This document shows positions 45,472 to 56,889 of a stretch of 64,000 nucleotides of DNA, in pieces. Position 1 is the first letter of the stretch. Each line of letters begins with the position of its first letter. A program made the translations under genes and the position numbers. This DNA is from Nilaparvata lugens (Eukaryota; Arthropoda; Insecta; Hemiptera; Delphacidae), in contig NC_052518.1 in assembly GCF_014356525.2 (NCBI RefSeq), forward strand, positions 8,155,978 to 8,219,977, read 5' to 3'. The notes below the pieces were generated by a model, which was given only the letters and a program-made list of their open reading frames with translations, had not been told where the DNA came from and searched no databases.

Positions 45472-45809
45472 TTAGAGTTTTTTGATACATCAGGTAGATC
45501 CTGATGACCGAAACCGGTCTTTCTACTTTGAATAAAATCAAACAATTTTGACAATTTCTTAGTATTTTATTTTTTTTTTACCAGAGTAAAATGACCAAAA
45601 AGAGTAATTACTAAAATATCAACTTCTCAACTACACACATAAAGGTATTAATAAATTAAATTGGGAATTTGAAATGAGAATAATATAATTCTATCACGAT
45701 TTACAGTATAAAACAATAGGCCTATACTATGACTGTGCATGTAATGTATACATTGAAATTGAAAATTCCTTGATTATACACTATAATATCAAACAATTTT
45801 ATTCTTCAG

Positions 45810-45949
45810 CATTCCCTCCTTACGTTGACTTGACCGCTGGAGGAGACGATGATGAGTCTCCGCCAAGAGGAGCATTCGGTTCATCAGCAGAAGGGAATAT
45901 GTTGCTGGAGCAAGAAAGCGATGATGAATACGAAATGCTGTTCAATTAA
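45810..45949 (+). CDS. Host gene terminal exon, acidic C-terminus
   Basis: Acceptor TTTTATTCTTCAG ends at 45809. In phase 1 it reads AFPPYVDLTAGGDDDESPPR, ending in LEQESDDEYEMLFN and TAA at 45947-45949. The Asp/Glu-rich tail has possible CK2 sites (ESDDE). The 1.8-kb intron before it contains a LINE fragment and a MITE. Confidence 0.65.
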
Positions 45950-47364
45950 TCAGATTATTACTCATGTATCACAGGTCTGCAAAAAACATTTCTCATAGCT
46001 GTTTATTATATTGTCCAGTGTTTATTATTGAACAAAAATACAAAATTTATCATTTTCAATTTCCATCTATAGATTGTCAGGTGATTTTTCATACAGTTTT
46101 CGGCGAAACTAATTGGCAGTCTATTTTTGAGAGGTTGACTCAAAGTTACATTAATCATCATTGATTGCAAATAAGTTGTTGAAAACTTAATGAATTATTT
46201 CTAACTGGAATGGGGTGTTGGAAAATAGTTTACCAAAAACCTTCAATCACCTTTAAAATCAGAATATGTTATAAGCTGGTTCTCTCAGACAATAAAAAAA
46301 TGAATATGTAGACTAAGTAAACTTCTCTCTCTCTCTCTCTCTCTGGTCGTACTGTAATGGAATACCAGAGATTCTTATTATGTGTATTATGTGTAGATCT
46401 GTAGCACAAAAAATAGTGTTAAACCTAGTAGTTATAGATATCTTGAATTTGTTTCAATGCAGACCTGTGTTTTCTATAATTGAATGTTTGTATTGCATGC
46501 AATATCTGTTCTGTTCAAAATCGATGTTGTGAACGAAATTCTTAGTTGTTGGATGTTTGATATCTGTGAAAATATTCTCCATAATGGAACATACAAATAG
46601 AAATTGTCAACCACTTTTATTATTATACGATGATGATAATATAAACTCGTATAATACTTATACAAACAGAACCTGGTTTTGTTGCTTCACCAGCCACATC
46701 TTCAGCTGTTTTTGTGGCAATCTATTTTTGTGTATTTTATTCTCAATTTCATGATACTGTTAACGAAAATTTCATGTTATCAATATTCCAAATTATTAGA
46801 CCAATAATTCCATTGTCAGGGATTCCATTCCCTATAGTAGAACTGTAAGGAGAATATTATTGGTTATCGAAATATTTGGGAAGCGACAGAAAGATTATAT
46901 TTTCTTCATGTTAAAATAGTATTCAATAAAATATCTCTAACAATAAATGATGGATCAAATCTTAATATTTTCATACAGATGTATTAGTTTATTTTAAAAT
47001 AACTATTTTATTGCTATATTGAGACGAGCTTAGAAATTCTGGTGTTTTGCCAGTATGTTACTTATACCCATTCGCCCAAAATATTTTTGTATGACTTCTA
47101 CGCCAAAAACTGGTTCATTGAAGTAAATTCAAAACAAATTTATATATGTGTATTACTAATGTGACGAATTTCAGATGTATTTTCGTGTTCAAAAGGCTCA
47201 TACATAGTATGAGTACATATTCTGAATACAAAAGCAGTACTTACGTATTCTTGTACTAGAGATGTTTTCTACTGTTTAATAAACTTTGCATAAATGTCTG
47301 GTCATAATTTGTGTATTTTATTTCCAATACCAAATCTGTTCTCCAAATTTTTTCGCATCCCATG
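45950..47364. other. Probable 3' UTR, then intergenic
   Basis: The first several hundred bases follow the host stop codon and may be 3' UTR. A (CT)n run sits at 46323-46344. Short open frames have no motifs. Nothing else is recognised. Confidence 0.4.
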
Positions 47365-47583
47365 TATAGTGAGGTCCACGTTATAATGGCAGTGGATAAA
47401 GATAGAAGAATAGCGATGCCGATTCTCTGCATTAATTAATTATATTTCTACACTGTCAAAAACATAACTGGCATCGTGTTGGACCTAGAAAAGGATAGTA
47501 CCACCGACTTTGTCGAATAATAGACAAGGATAGCAGAACCAAAGTTGATCAAATACTGTCATTATAACGTGAACCTCACTATA
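47365..47583. mobile_element. MITE family T, copy 3 (219 bp, internally deleted)
   Basis: Complete termini: TATAGTGAGGTCCACGTTAT at the left, ATTATAACGTGAACCTCACT plus ATA at the right. The interior is shortened relative to copies 1 and 2, and a GCTATCCTTGTC-like block is present inverted. Confidence 0.8.
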
Positions 47584-47586
47584 GAC

Positions 47587-47668
47587 AGGGCATGGTGTCC
47601 AAGACTGTTAGAGCGTAGTTTGATACGCTGTGGGATCCTGATTCAAATCTCATTCCAACCAGATTTTT
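47587..47668 (+). repeat. tRNA-like sequence (SINE head)
   Basis: GGCATGGTGTCCAAGACTGT followed by TAGAGCG resembles an A box arm; ATCCTGATTCAAATCTC resembles a B box; the end is CCAACCA followed by a T run like a Pol III terminator. It starts 4 bp after a MITE end. Pseudo-tRNA or SINE rather than a functional tRNA. Confidence 0.45.
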
Positions 47669-48002
47669 TTTGCAGACGATACTAATATTGTTTTATCTTA
47701 TTCTAATAATACAGTATATCATTATAAAACTATTATTATTATTATCACTATATAGAATAATTAAATTGAATCATCTTATTACAGTATAATTAATTGATTT
47801 ATCAAATTAATTGGATAAATTATTTTTAAAAAATCTTTAATATCAATACATATAAATAACTATTATTATCTATGTTATGGATAACTCAACTATTTTAGTT
47901 GTGAACAATTTTTATAATCATAAAATAAATCAACAACTACTTTAGTTGTAGACAATATTTAACATCATAAATATTTCTTCAATCTCTAACTTCTTTTATT
48001 CA

Positions 48003-49024
48003 ATAAACGACAATAGTTTTGCTATCCTTGTCTCTCATGCAACAAAGCAGATATCTCTCTCTTGCTTTGTTATGTTGTCAGTTGGCCAGAAATATTTCAT
48101 TTTCACTTTTGACAGTGATTGTACAGAAGTAAACAAACAATCCTCAGCCGCCAAGTTTTATTTTGATTTAAAACAAAATGCTAAAGTAGAGGAGTCGTAT
48201 AATTGATTTTAGATGTATTTTTGGATAAATGAAATAATTTTTAGATATTACCATATGAGAAACACGAATCATTCCTGAAATGACACATATGAGAAACACG
48301 AATCATTCCTGGAATGACACATAAAATGTGATAACTTTGAGACCATCCTAGACTTCGTCCATGCTTCAGCTTACCGGAATAGGTTAAGCATACACTGGTA
48401 CCAGTATAAATAATATTGAAAGGTTATTTCAGAACTATTTCCATTGAAATTATATAGGATTTCTTTTTTCTATTATTTTAAAAAGAAATTGGAATAGAAT
48501 ACCTACCGAATAACTTATTTTCTGTTGTTTTGAAGTTCAGATTGGTAAAAAAAATAATAATATCGTTTGACCTGTCTAGTTCAGATCTGGTGTCAGAGTT
48601 TTCAGGTGGCAACTGATCAATTTCAGGGCCTCTGACATCACCTAACGACCGCTTTTCAAGCAGCCGGGACCGACGGCTTAATGTGCGCATCCGAAACACG
48701 GATTGATGTATTGATTGGTATATCACAGCTTTTCAAATTAGCCGCCATTTCAGGTGTAGCCTATATGAAAATAGAAATCTGATCTCAGTTATGAAAGAAT
48801 AGAATCAAATCATGAAAAAATATATTTCATTATGAATTTAATCAATTTGAAATGAAATTCATTATTTTATCAATGAAATGGAAAATAATATTAGATCAAA
48901 TTTAATGGGATGCATTGAATACAGCTGTGTACAATCCGTGTACAATGGAGTCAATTTGACATAGACTTGGCAACACTGTTTCGCTATCTTTCTTCACTGT
49001 CATTATAATGTGGACTTCACTATA
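48003..49024. mobile_element. MITE family T, copy 4, interrupted
   Basis: Left block GCTATCCTTGTCTCTCATGC with AACAAAGCAGATA (48018-48050) and right block GGCAACACTGTTTCGCTATC with CATTATAATGTGGACTTCAC (48968-49020) are the two ends of the family, about 600 bp too far apart, so other DNA has been inserted. A 34-bp tandem pair (ATATGAGAAACACGAATCAT) lies at 48252-48319. Confidence 0.5.
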
Positions 49025-49109
49025 GTAAGAACAAAGAGGTACTACAGTTATTGACTAGCGAGTCAACTTGACTATCCGCTAGAATCGTGTGAACATGACA
49101 AAAATATTT

Positions 49110-49400
49110 TACTAATCGATATCACCGATATATCGGAATGAGATATCGATACTTTTGATATATCGAATATCAATAACAAAAGTTGAGGTTTCTGTGAGGA
49201 TGCGAGTAAAATACTTTCATTCTGTAGCATACATAGAACAGTGAGTGATTATGATACTTGAAACCGCGATGTATTGATGCGAATTGTGAAATATTGCATT
49301 ATCGTATAAGTAGTTTCGATAGTATCGAATAGTTGATATCGATATTACGATATTATCGAGACTAGCGATAACGATACTGATAATATCGGAACCAAGATAT
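49110..49400. repeat. Cluster of TATCGATA / ATATCG motifs
   Basis: Many overlapping ATCGATA and CGATATA motifs with imperfect inverted symmetry (AATCGATATCACCGATATAT at the left, GATATCGATATTACGATATT at the right). It could be a decayed palindromic MITE; such motifs are also DREF-type promoter sites in flies. Confidence 0.45.
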
Positions 49401-49449
49401 TTTTATCGAAATCCCACCCCGGGCGCTAGGGAGCATGGTCGCGAGGGCG

Positions 49450-49587
49450 CTACCTATCCCGTTCTCCCGGTGATTTATGATTAGTTACCTCTGCAACTCT
49501 AACAGGTCAACAACTGACACGCTTGACCGGCTTCTGAACACCTCTCACCTGCACAAGTTTCCAGGAAAGATGGCTGATTCAAATGGT
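49450..49587 (+). CDS. Candidate first exon of a small host gene
   Basis: A CpG-richer leader ends in CAGGAAAGATGGCTGATTCA, then AATG and GTAATT. ATG at 49572 has a good context (AAAGATGG) and only 16 coding bases precede the donor (MADSN). It might pair with the exon at 55066, but the phases do not match directly (phase 1 here, phase 2 needed), so a middle exon would be required. The stretch 49588-50089 shows nothing. Confidence 0.3.
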
Positions 49588-50094
49588 AATTCAACATTTT
49601 TTCTATTTTCCATTATCATGAGCTATTTCACTCTAATTGTTCCACTGTTTTTTACTAGAATCTCTATAATTTATGCAAGTAAATGATCATTTTCAATAAT
49701 TTCCGGCACATACAGGAATGTAATTCCAAATTCCCAGGGGCCTGCAGCTTACATTGCTGAAGCGTTATCAACATTACAAATGAGAATATGCATGTATATG
49801 ATGATTTTATCATCAAAATCAAAGTTTATAACTCAATTAAAAATGTTTCTGTTTTAAGATATAAATCTTAATTATAATTGAAATGTTGTTTCAATTATAT
49901 ACAAGATTTACTCTACTTTTAAGAGTTTTACAGGTTGAGTTGAATATTCCTATACAATTTAGAACTTGGGCGAGATCTACATTTCGGGGCTCATAACTCA
50001 TGGAGCTATTGCTAATTTTTTTATTTATCAATTTATTAATTATAATTTAAACTGAGCTCAACTTCTTTTCAATTTTCAAAACCTTAAACAAATT

Positions 50095-50656
50095 ATCCAT
50101 TAATTGTTGGTGTTGATTGTTTCAATGATTTTCTTGAGATGACTGCCACTAGTCTATTGAGTAATGTGCTGGAGGCGGATAGTCTTAGATTTGTATTCGC
50201 GTACCGTGGCTATTGTGAACTTAAATTCCTCAACATCCCTGATGCTTCTGATAGTTCAAAATGTCCACCTGAAACCCCATTAGGATTTTTCCCGGGACAA
50301 AACTCGAAGTTTACTTAAACTCTATGATAGAACTTCGTCACATTATTCAAAAGACTGATACAGAAAATGCGAAGATATACAAACAACTTCTCTCAACAAT
50401 AACACAATCCAACATTGCAAGCTCGAACGGAGAAATTATGAATGTTTTGAAAGGGAGTATGAATATTTACGATAATACAATAAAGCGATTTCTTTTCAGA
50501 ACAAACTTAGTTTACACAACGGGTTTTTGCTTGGAAGAGGGAGGGAAGTACGTAAAATTCCAGCCCCACCAATCAAGATTTGAAACTATGGAAAGATACG
50601 TCCTGGTGACCAAAGATACAATACTTATGCTTAATGGAAAATTATTAGCGAACTAA
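50095..50656 (+). pseudogene. H2 ORF2, unknown domain C-terminal part
   Basis: Contains SLRFVFAYRGYCELKFLNIP, equivalent to the H1 block YVFYYRGINNLKFLDIP, and then MIELRHIIQKTDTENAKIYK, matching MIELRNFIQQYDVLNEDLYR of H1. It continues in one frame into YTTGFCLEEGGKYV, the lead-in to the helicase. This shows that the domain and the helicase were one ORF. Stop and frame changes lie near 50318 and 50655. Confidence 0.75.
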
Positions 50657-51596
50657 CTAAATTAAATTTTAAGGATTGTAAGTTACCCAATATTAAATGG
50701 TATGACGGAGTACCTGGTTGTGGGAAATCCTACTTCATAGTTTCTAAGCATAATCCTGGAAGAGACCTTGTCCTTAGTCAAACACGAGCTGGCATAAAAT
50801 CTATTCGTGAAGAAGTGGTTAGGATGCATGTTATCGATGATGAAAGGAGCATAAACTTAGATTATAGAACTGTGGGATCTTACATTATAAATAGCTCGGG
50901 TGAAAAAACGTATGAAAGAGTTTTCATTGATGAAGTATTATTAATGCATGCTGGTTACATTGGTTACATAGCTGAATTGAGTAAAGCACAAGAAATAATT
51001 TTAGTTGGTGACTCACAACAGTTACCTTACATTGAGAGAAGCTCCTTGGAAACGAAATGGCATGAAATGTGTGGCTTCTGTGAGCCGTATGCATACCTTT
51101 CAAAAACCCGCAGATGCCAAGTAGATGTTTGCTATGCACTTTCCCCCCACTATAACATCATCGCTACGCTAAATAGTAAAATCTCATCCATACTTCCGAC
51201 ACACAGATTAGGTGAACATCATTTTATATTCTCGGAGACCCTTTTTTGACCTTCACACAGGAGGAGAAACAAAGAGTAGATGAAGCACTAAATTGGGGAG
51301 AAAATACTTGGAAAGGATGGAAACTTCATACTATTCACGAAGCGCAAGGACTAACATCTAAAAACGTAGTATTAATTAGAGTAGATTACCGGAACAGAGA
51401 CATTTATAACAGTATCCAACATGCAATAGTTGCTCTTTCACGCCACACCAATACTTTCAGATATTTAACTACGAGTGTAGAAAAAGATGCAATAGACAAA
51501 CTCATTGATAAATTAAGAACAACAAATGAAACTGATCTTGAAAAGTGGAACAGGGATAGATTATGCATGCTTGATAACAGACTTGATCATGGCTGA
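50655..51596 (+). pseudogene. H2 ORF2, superfamily-1 viral-type helicase
   Basis: All main motifs are retained: Walker A GVPGCGKS (about 50709), LSQTRAG, Walker B VFIDEV, motif III GDSQQLPY, TRRCQVDVCY, LTFTQ-like TFTQEE, motif V TIHEAQGLT and motif VI VALSRHTNTF. The frame breaks in a T run near 51245. The final codons overlap the EN start: ATGGCTGA at 51589-51596 holds the ATG of ORF3 and the TGA of ORF2, the same 8-nt arrangement as in H1. Inactive as it stands, but it documents long-term motif conservation. Confidence 0.85.
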
Positions 51597-52479
51597 TATT
51601 GATGAAATTCTTACTTTGCTGGAAATTGATAACATCACTCCTGAAATCGATGAGTATATCAATTAGGTTCCTTCAATAAATGGAAAAAATATTGAATTCT
51701 TAAATATCTTCTCGACCAATATCCGCAGCCTTCATGCAAATTTCAATCAGTTAATCTGTTGTATAAACAGCTTAAAAACAGATATCCATGTAATAGTTCT
51801 TACTGAAACTTGGCTAACCGAGAACATTCCATTTACTTACAAGATCCCAGGTTACACCGAAGTAAATAAATATTCGAAAATTAACAAATGCGACGGTCTG
51901 TGCATTTATATTAGAGATAATATTGATGTCAGTGTGATCGCTTGTGACATTGTTGATGCAAACTCGTTGTGCTTGGACTTGAAAACACCAAATGATAAAA
52001 TGTTCAGAGTTATAGGAATTTATAGATCACCCAGTAATCATAACACCGAGAATTTTGTCAACAGCCTAAACCATTTCCTTGACAATATACCCAATTCAAT
52101 GAGTGTTTGTATGGTTGGTGATATAAATATAAATATTCAATCAACTAGTATACAGGTTCAGGAATACATGCATATTTTAATGAGCAAAGGCTTTAAATCT
52201 CATATAAATGGAAGTACTAGAGTATCAACCACATCTGAATCGTGCATAGATCATATCTTTTTCAAAAACACAAATAGCAATTTCAGCTTTATATTTGGGA
52301 ACATCTTCAAGACAACAATAACGGATCATTATTCGGTTCTATTACATTTAGGTAATGAACGGAATCCCGAATCCACTTCAAATAGGAATATGCCTGCAAA
52401 CAGCATAAAAAATCATACAACTACAGACTTCTTGCTGAAAAATTGGAAAAGAAAACTGGAATACAATTTTTGGAAATGA
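51589..52479 (+). pseudogene. H2 ORF3 endonuclease
   Basis: AP-type endonuclease from ATG 51589, with an in-frame TAG at 51664. Motifs: STNIRSLHANF, VLTETWL (Glu), GIYRSPSNHN, MVGDINI, SCIDHIFFK and TTITDHYSVL (catalytic Asp-His). Every motif, including the last one lost from frame in H1, is present here. Confidence 0.85.
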
Positions 52480-52507
52480 AGATATAGATATACTTGTTGA
52501 CAAGTTT

Positions 52508-53002
52508 GTGGAACGGTTAAATGGTATTATTAATTCAGTCAAAACTGAGATAAACATTCCTCGCCGAAATCGCCCTTTGAAGCCTTGGATAACGCAAGGA
52601 ATAATAAGATCAATTACTATACGGGATAGAATGCATGATAGAATAAGGAAAGGTCCTGCAAATGCTGATTCATTAAATGAATACAGAATTTATTGGAACA
52701 CATTGAATAGGCTCATAAGTGAAGCAAAGGAGAAATATTATAAAGTTAAAATAGAGCAATGTCAAAACAATAGTTCAAAGCTTTGGAGGAGTATTAATGA
52801 GGCAATCGGGGAAGGAAAAAAGGAGTGTAACAGGATCAGAGTTGAGGCCAACAGGCTCAATGACCACATTACCAATGTTGGTGAAAGACAGGCTATATCT
52901 TTGAACAATGAACTAGCGAATTCTCCCAACTTTGATCACTACAACGATATAACCGAAACAAATCTACTGAATTCTTTCTTCATAGGGACCAACAGATTCT
53001 AA
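52508..53002 (+). pseudogene. H2 ORF3 linker
   Basis: RPLKPWITQGIIRSITIRDR, YWNTLNRLISEAKEKYYKVK and WRSINEAIGEGKK correspond to the H1 linker (KPWITRGIVAAIRTRN and so on). A frame change at about 52480-52507 precedes it; another after 53000 leads to APGMDNHNNTVLK, the RT entrance motif. Confidence 0.8.
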
Positions 53003-53139
53003 AGAAATTGAAGAGACAATAAAAGAGCTGAAGAATAATTGCGCCCCAGGAATGGATAATCACAATAACACAGTACTCAAGCAAATAGGCCACACTATTT
53101 CACAACCACTAGCCACGATTTTTTAATAAATGTTTTGAG

Positions 53140-54543
53140 CAAGGCTACTTCCCCAAACACTTCAAAAAAGCCAAAATAAAACCTCTCTTCAAGCAAGGAG
53201 ATCCATCAAATCCTGGCAATTACAGACCAATCAGTCTTATCAGTAATCTGGCGAAAATTATGGAAAAGATTATAAAGAAGAGATTAGTCATGTTTTTGAG
53301 CAAACATAAAATAATAAATGAAAATCAATTTGGATTTCAGGCTGAGAAGAGTACGGAAGATGCATTAATTAAATTTGCTAATACTGTTTCACAAAACCTG
53401 AATTCTAATTACAAATCTATAGCGGTTTTCTTGGATATCAAAAAAGCTTTTGATACTATTCCACATTACTCCCTTTACAATAAACTCGAGAAATATGGCT
53501 TCAGGGGAATTTTTCTAGAATTAATTAAAAGCTATTTGAGAGATAGAACACAGTCTTTAACAATAAATGGATGTACTGATACCTCTAAAATGACCTCTTA
53601 CGGTTGCCTCAGGGAACTGTACTTTCACCAATCCTTTTCATTATTTATGTGAATGATTTACTGAGCCTGAAACTAAAAAACTCAACAACTATATCATTCG
53701 CAGATGACACTGCAGCTGTTTTCTATGGAAAATCGTGGATCGAGGCTCATGAAATTGCAGAACAGAATTGTTTTCTCATTAAAAAATGGTTAGACAAAAA
53801 CACTTTGAGCTTGAACATTGATAAAACCAATTACATCACCTTTGCACTCAATACAACTGGTAAACCCGACGAAAATATGAATCTGAGACTACATTCAAAC
53901 TGCAACATGAACTTGTCCCATAATAAAAGAGTAACAAGCACAAAATATCTAGGCGTCATAATAGATGAATATTTGAAGTGGGACATCCATATCAAATTTT
54001 TATGCAAAAGAATCAGATATCTTTCTTATAATTTCTACGAAGCAAAAGAAAATTCTAAACTCAAGTCATCTTAAAATGGTATACTTTGCACTGGTACAGT
54101 CCATAATTCAGTATGGTATTACAGTATGGGGGGGCTGTTATAATTCCCACTTGGAAGAGCTTTTCATAATTCAAAAATCAATCATTAAAACAATCTTAAA
54201 TAAGCCTAGACTTTTCCCAACCAACCTGACTTTTGAAGAGTTTAACGTGTTGACAGTTAGACAGTTGTATGTAATGGATGTAGTGAAGTATATATTTAAA
54301 TATAAAAATAATTTCATTTGCACTAATAATACTATCAATAATCAATACAATTTAAGACCCACCTCTAATAAGTACCTAATCTATCATACTAACATTGAAA
54401 ATATTAGAAGACAACTCATATATTTAAACACTAAAATTATAAATAAAATTCCTGAACAAATTATTAGCTGTGCCAAGATAACAAAAAAAGTAAAAACAGA
54501 TATCAATGCTTGGATCAAAATTAACTACTTCTTCTACCTTTGA
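53140..54543 (+). pseudogene. H2 ORF3 reverse transcriptase
   Basis: Three frames are needed: 53140-53652 (YRPISLISNLAKIMEK, QFGFQAEKSTEDAL, motif A FLDIKKAFDTIPH), 53604-54074 (motif B PQGTVLSPILF, motif C SFADDTAAVF, KYLGVIIDEY) and 54076-54543 (YGITVWGGCYNSHLEELFII, VLTVRQLYVMDV). It is clearly orthologous in layout to the H1 RT. Catalytic residues are present, but frameshifts inactivate it. Confidence 0.85.
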
Positions 54544-54828
54544 GAAAGTTAACAGAGAACTTTTCTGATTAGTGCGCTCACTTCCCCTACTTGTGCTCTA
54601 TCACATACCTTTCCCAATCCTTTCCAAAAATTCCAAGGATCAAAAGCCTTCCTATGACATGGATGGCCATAGTTGGAAGAACTTTTGATCCTCTACCCTT
54701 CTTCACCACAAAACATGTATAATTTGCCTTCTAATATTGTAATGTGTTCTCATATTTATGTTATTTATTTTATACTGTAATGTTTCTTTATTAATGTAAT
54801 TAATTTTTATTTCATATTGATGTATCTT

Positions 54829-54896
54829 ATGTGTGTGTGTGTGTTGTGTGTGTGTGTGTGTGTGTGGTGTGTGTGTGTGTTGTGTGTGTGTGTGTG
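54829..54896 (+). repeat. (TG)n microsatellite in H2 3' UTR
   Basis: TG runs broken by TTG and GG steps, just before the ATTGAA-type 3' tail. Confidence 0.95.
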
Positions 54897-55065
54897 AATA
54901 AATAAATTGAAATTGAAATTGAAAATTGATAAACTTGGAACCATTCAAAATTGAAATGATTCTTACACATTCAAAAGTATTCAAATAAATAAAGTGTACC
55001 CCACTATTCTTATGTGTTGGGGTTTATTCAGCATAATTTCCTATTCTTCAAACTCAATTTTTCCA

Positions 55066-55199
55066 GGATATTGGAGTTGAAAGACCAGGAAAAGAAAGTT
55101 ATTGAAGAAGCAGAAGAAAATATTCAAAAACTAGGTCTCTCAAATGGGAATATACTTGATGAATATATGAACATTACTTGTGAACTACTGTATCTATAG
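55066..55199 (+). CDS. Candidate terminal exon of a small coiled-coil host protein
   Basis: Acceptor CAATTTTTCCAG precedes an exon reading LELKDQEKKVIEEAEENIQK, then LGLSNGNILDEYMNITCELL and a TAG at 55197-55199. The charged heptads predict a short coiled coil. AATAAA lies at 55308. I do not recognise the family. H2 lies upstream in the same orientation, inside what would be its intron. An upstream partner could be the MADSN exon at 49572 plus a missing exon. Confidence 0.45.
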
Positions 55200-55307
55200 T
55201 CTCAGAAGAAGCGGAAGAAAACATTCTTATATAAAAACTAGGCCTCTGAAATGGGAAAATACTGATGAATATACATGAAAATTATTTGTGATCTACTGTA
55301 TCTATAG
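55200..55307 (+). pseudogene. Tandem partial duplicate of the terminal exon, decayed
   Basis: TCTCAGAAGAAGCGGAAGAA to CTACTGTATCTATAGTCTCA repeats 55100-55205 with substitutions, a small insertion (TTATAT) and frame loss. It sits in the 3' UTR of the intact copy, ahead of AATAAA. Confidence 0.65.
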
Positions 55308-56889
55308 TCTCAATAAATTCTCTCTATATTGTCTACTTCAATTCTATATTCCGGGAAACGATTTCTATTCTGAAAGAAGCATCTTGTATGTTCTCTGAAT
55401 ATTGGTAATCTATTGGTTTTAAGTAAATACAATTTATTTGTAGAAAAGTGGTGGACACCTTTGCTATCAGTGTAGTACTATATGTACCTGATCCAGCGTA
55501 CAAATCTAGCTGGCATTGTCAGATTGAAAACGAGTTAATTTCAGAGTCTATGTGTTGGCTGGAATCTTATTATGTATTTCTTGCTTATCTATTATTTTTG
55601 TAATTCATACATTGTATCGTTTTCAATTAGATGAAATAAAATTAGATATCAAATTTGTGTGACTGTATTGTTTGATTTTCGTGATTCGCCAGTATTTTAA
55701 ATAATGTTTGGAACAATAAGTATTGATTCTACTGCTGAATATTATTCAATTTGATCGGTGTATAGCTGAATATTGCCTGATAGTACTTCAGTCAATATAG
55801 ACATAAAAAAGGGGGTGTGCTTGCAATTTATATTGTAGTTCAGATTTTGAAAAATATACTATTTGGGTACATAAGAGAAGTCCAGAACCAATTTCCTTGT
55901 CCTAGATACAGGGTGGCCCAAAAACCTCGTATTTTCGGCTCATTTTCCAGTTTTCAGCTATTTCTGCCAAATCTCGTAATCGGACAGAAAAATTTGCACA
56001 CGCCTTTTTTTTCTAGATTATGAAATTCTGAATAAAATGAGATCATTCGGAACTCTCTATCTCCAATGAGAACTGAGTTATGATTTTCAAAAATGAGTGA
56101 AATTTGAAGAAAAAATCAATTTTGATGAATTTTAGTTTTTGATCAACAATATCTTCCGATTGTTACCATTTAGATGCATAATTCAAAATCCCTCTGGGCG
56201 TAGTTTTGTGCTCTACGATCTGAGATCAGGTAGAGCGCTCTATCTTATATAGATTTCCAGGTACACCTGACAACAATGCTCCTTGTATTGTGAAAAACAC
56301 CTAATTTTCCAGCTTCAACCATCATCACCAACTACATAGCCTTCACATTGATATTTCGCACAATGACATAAGTTCATAAGAGTATGTTCTATGAGAATCA
56401 CCCGTTAAATGCACTTCATTTCATTACCGGTATTTCCTAGTGGAGAGGCGCACTTAATATGGGAGCATACGGGAAAACCCCAAAAATTGCTCCCTATTCA
56501 AAAAATTACAATAATCACTTTAAAAAAAAATTGAAAATCGAAAGAAAGAAACAAGGAAAAAACCATTTCATATTAGTGAAGAGTAAAAATGTTATGAGAA
56601 ACTAAATATACTGAATACTAGATAGTATACTATATACTAGAAACCATTTACAATATGAGAAAATAATAAGAGGGGAATCAAGAAATTACAAATAACATTC
56701 CAAGAATGATGTGAATCATATGCTGAAAATAAATATTAAGAATAACAATGAGGTGAATGATAACAGAGCTAAGAATGGGAGGAAGTCATCTACTAAATAT
56801 GGTACTCTATGTAAGTTGATGAGGTCTAGCGTGGGAAAAATAGGTGTCACATTGGGTGAAGCTGCTTACATGCCTTCTTGAACTGACTA
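55308..56889. other. Intergenic with a transposon-end-like motif
   Basis: TACAGGGTGGCCCAAAAACC at about 55908 resembles the terminus of a common insect DNA element, but no matching inverted end was found. No gene seen. Confidence 0.35.

Larger units (their letters stand above)
50090..54925 (+). mobile_element. LINE H2: second helicase-bearing LINE, 5'-truncated
   Basis: Same module order as H1 on the opposite strand: end of the unknown ORF2 domain, SF1 helicase, EN, linker, RT, a 3' UTR with (TG)n, and a tail of ATTGAA repeats (54902-54925). ORF1 and most of the ORF2 N-terminus are missing. Many indels show it is older than H1. Protein similarity to H1 is clear but far from identity, so these are different subfamilies and not a recent duplication. 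Confidence 0.85.

Noticed and set aside
54703..54984. His/Thr-rich minus-strand frame
   Set aside because: Translation of the (TG)n microsatellite in the H2 3' UTR.
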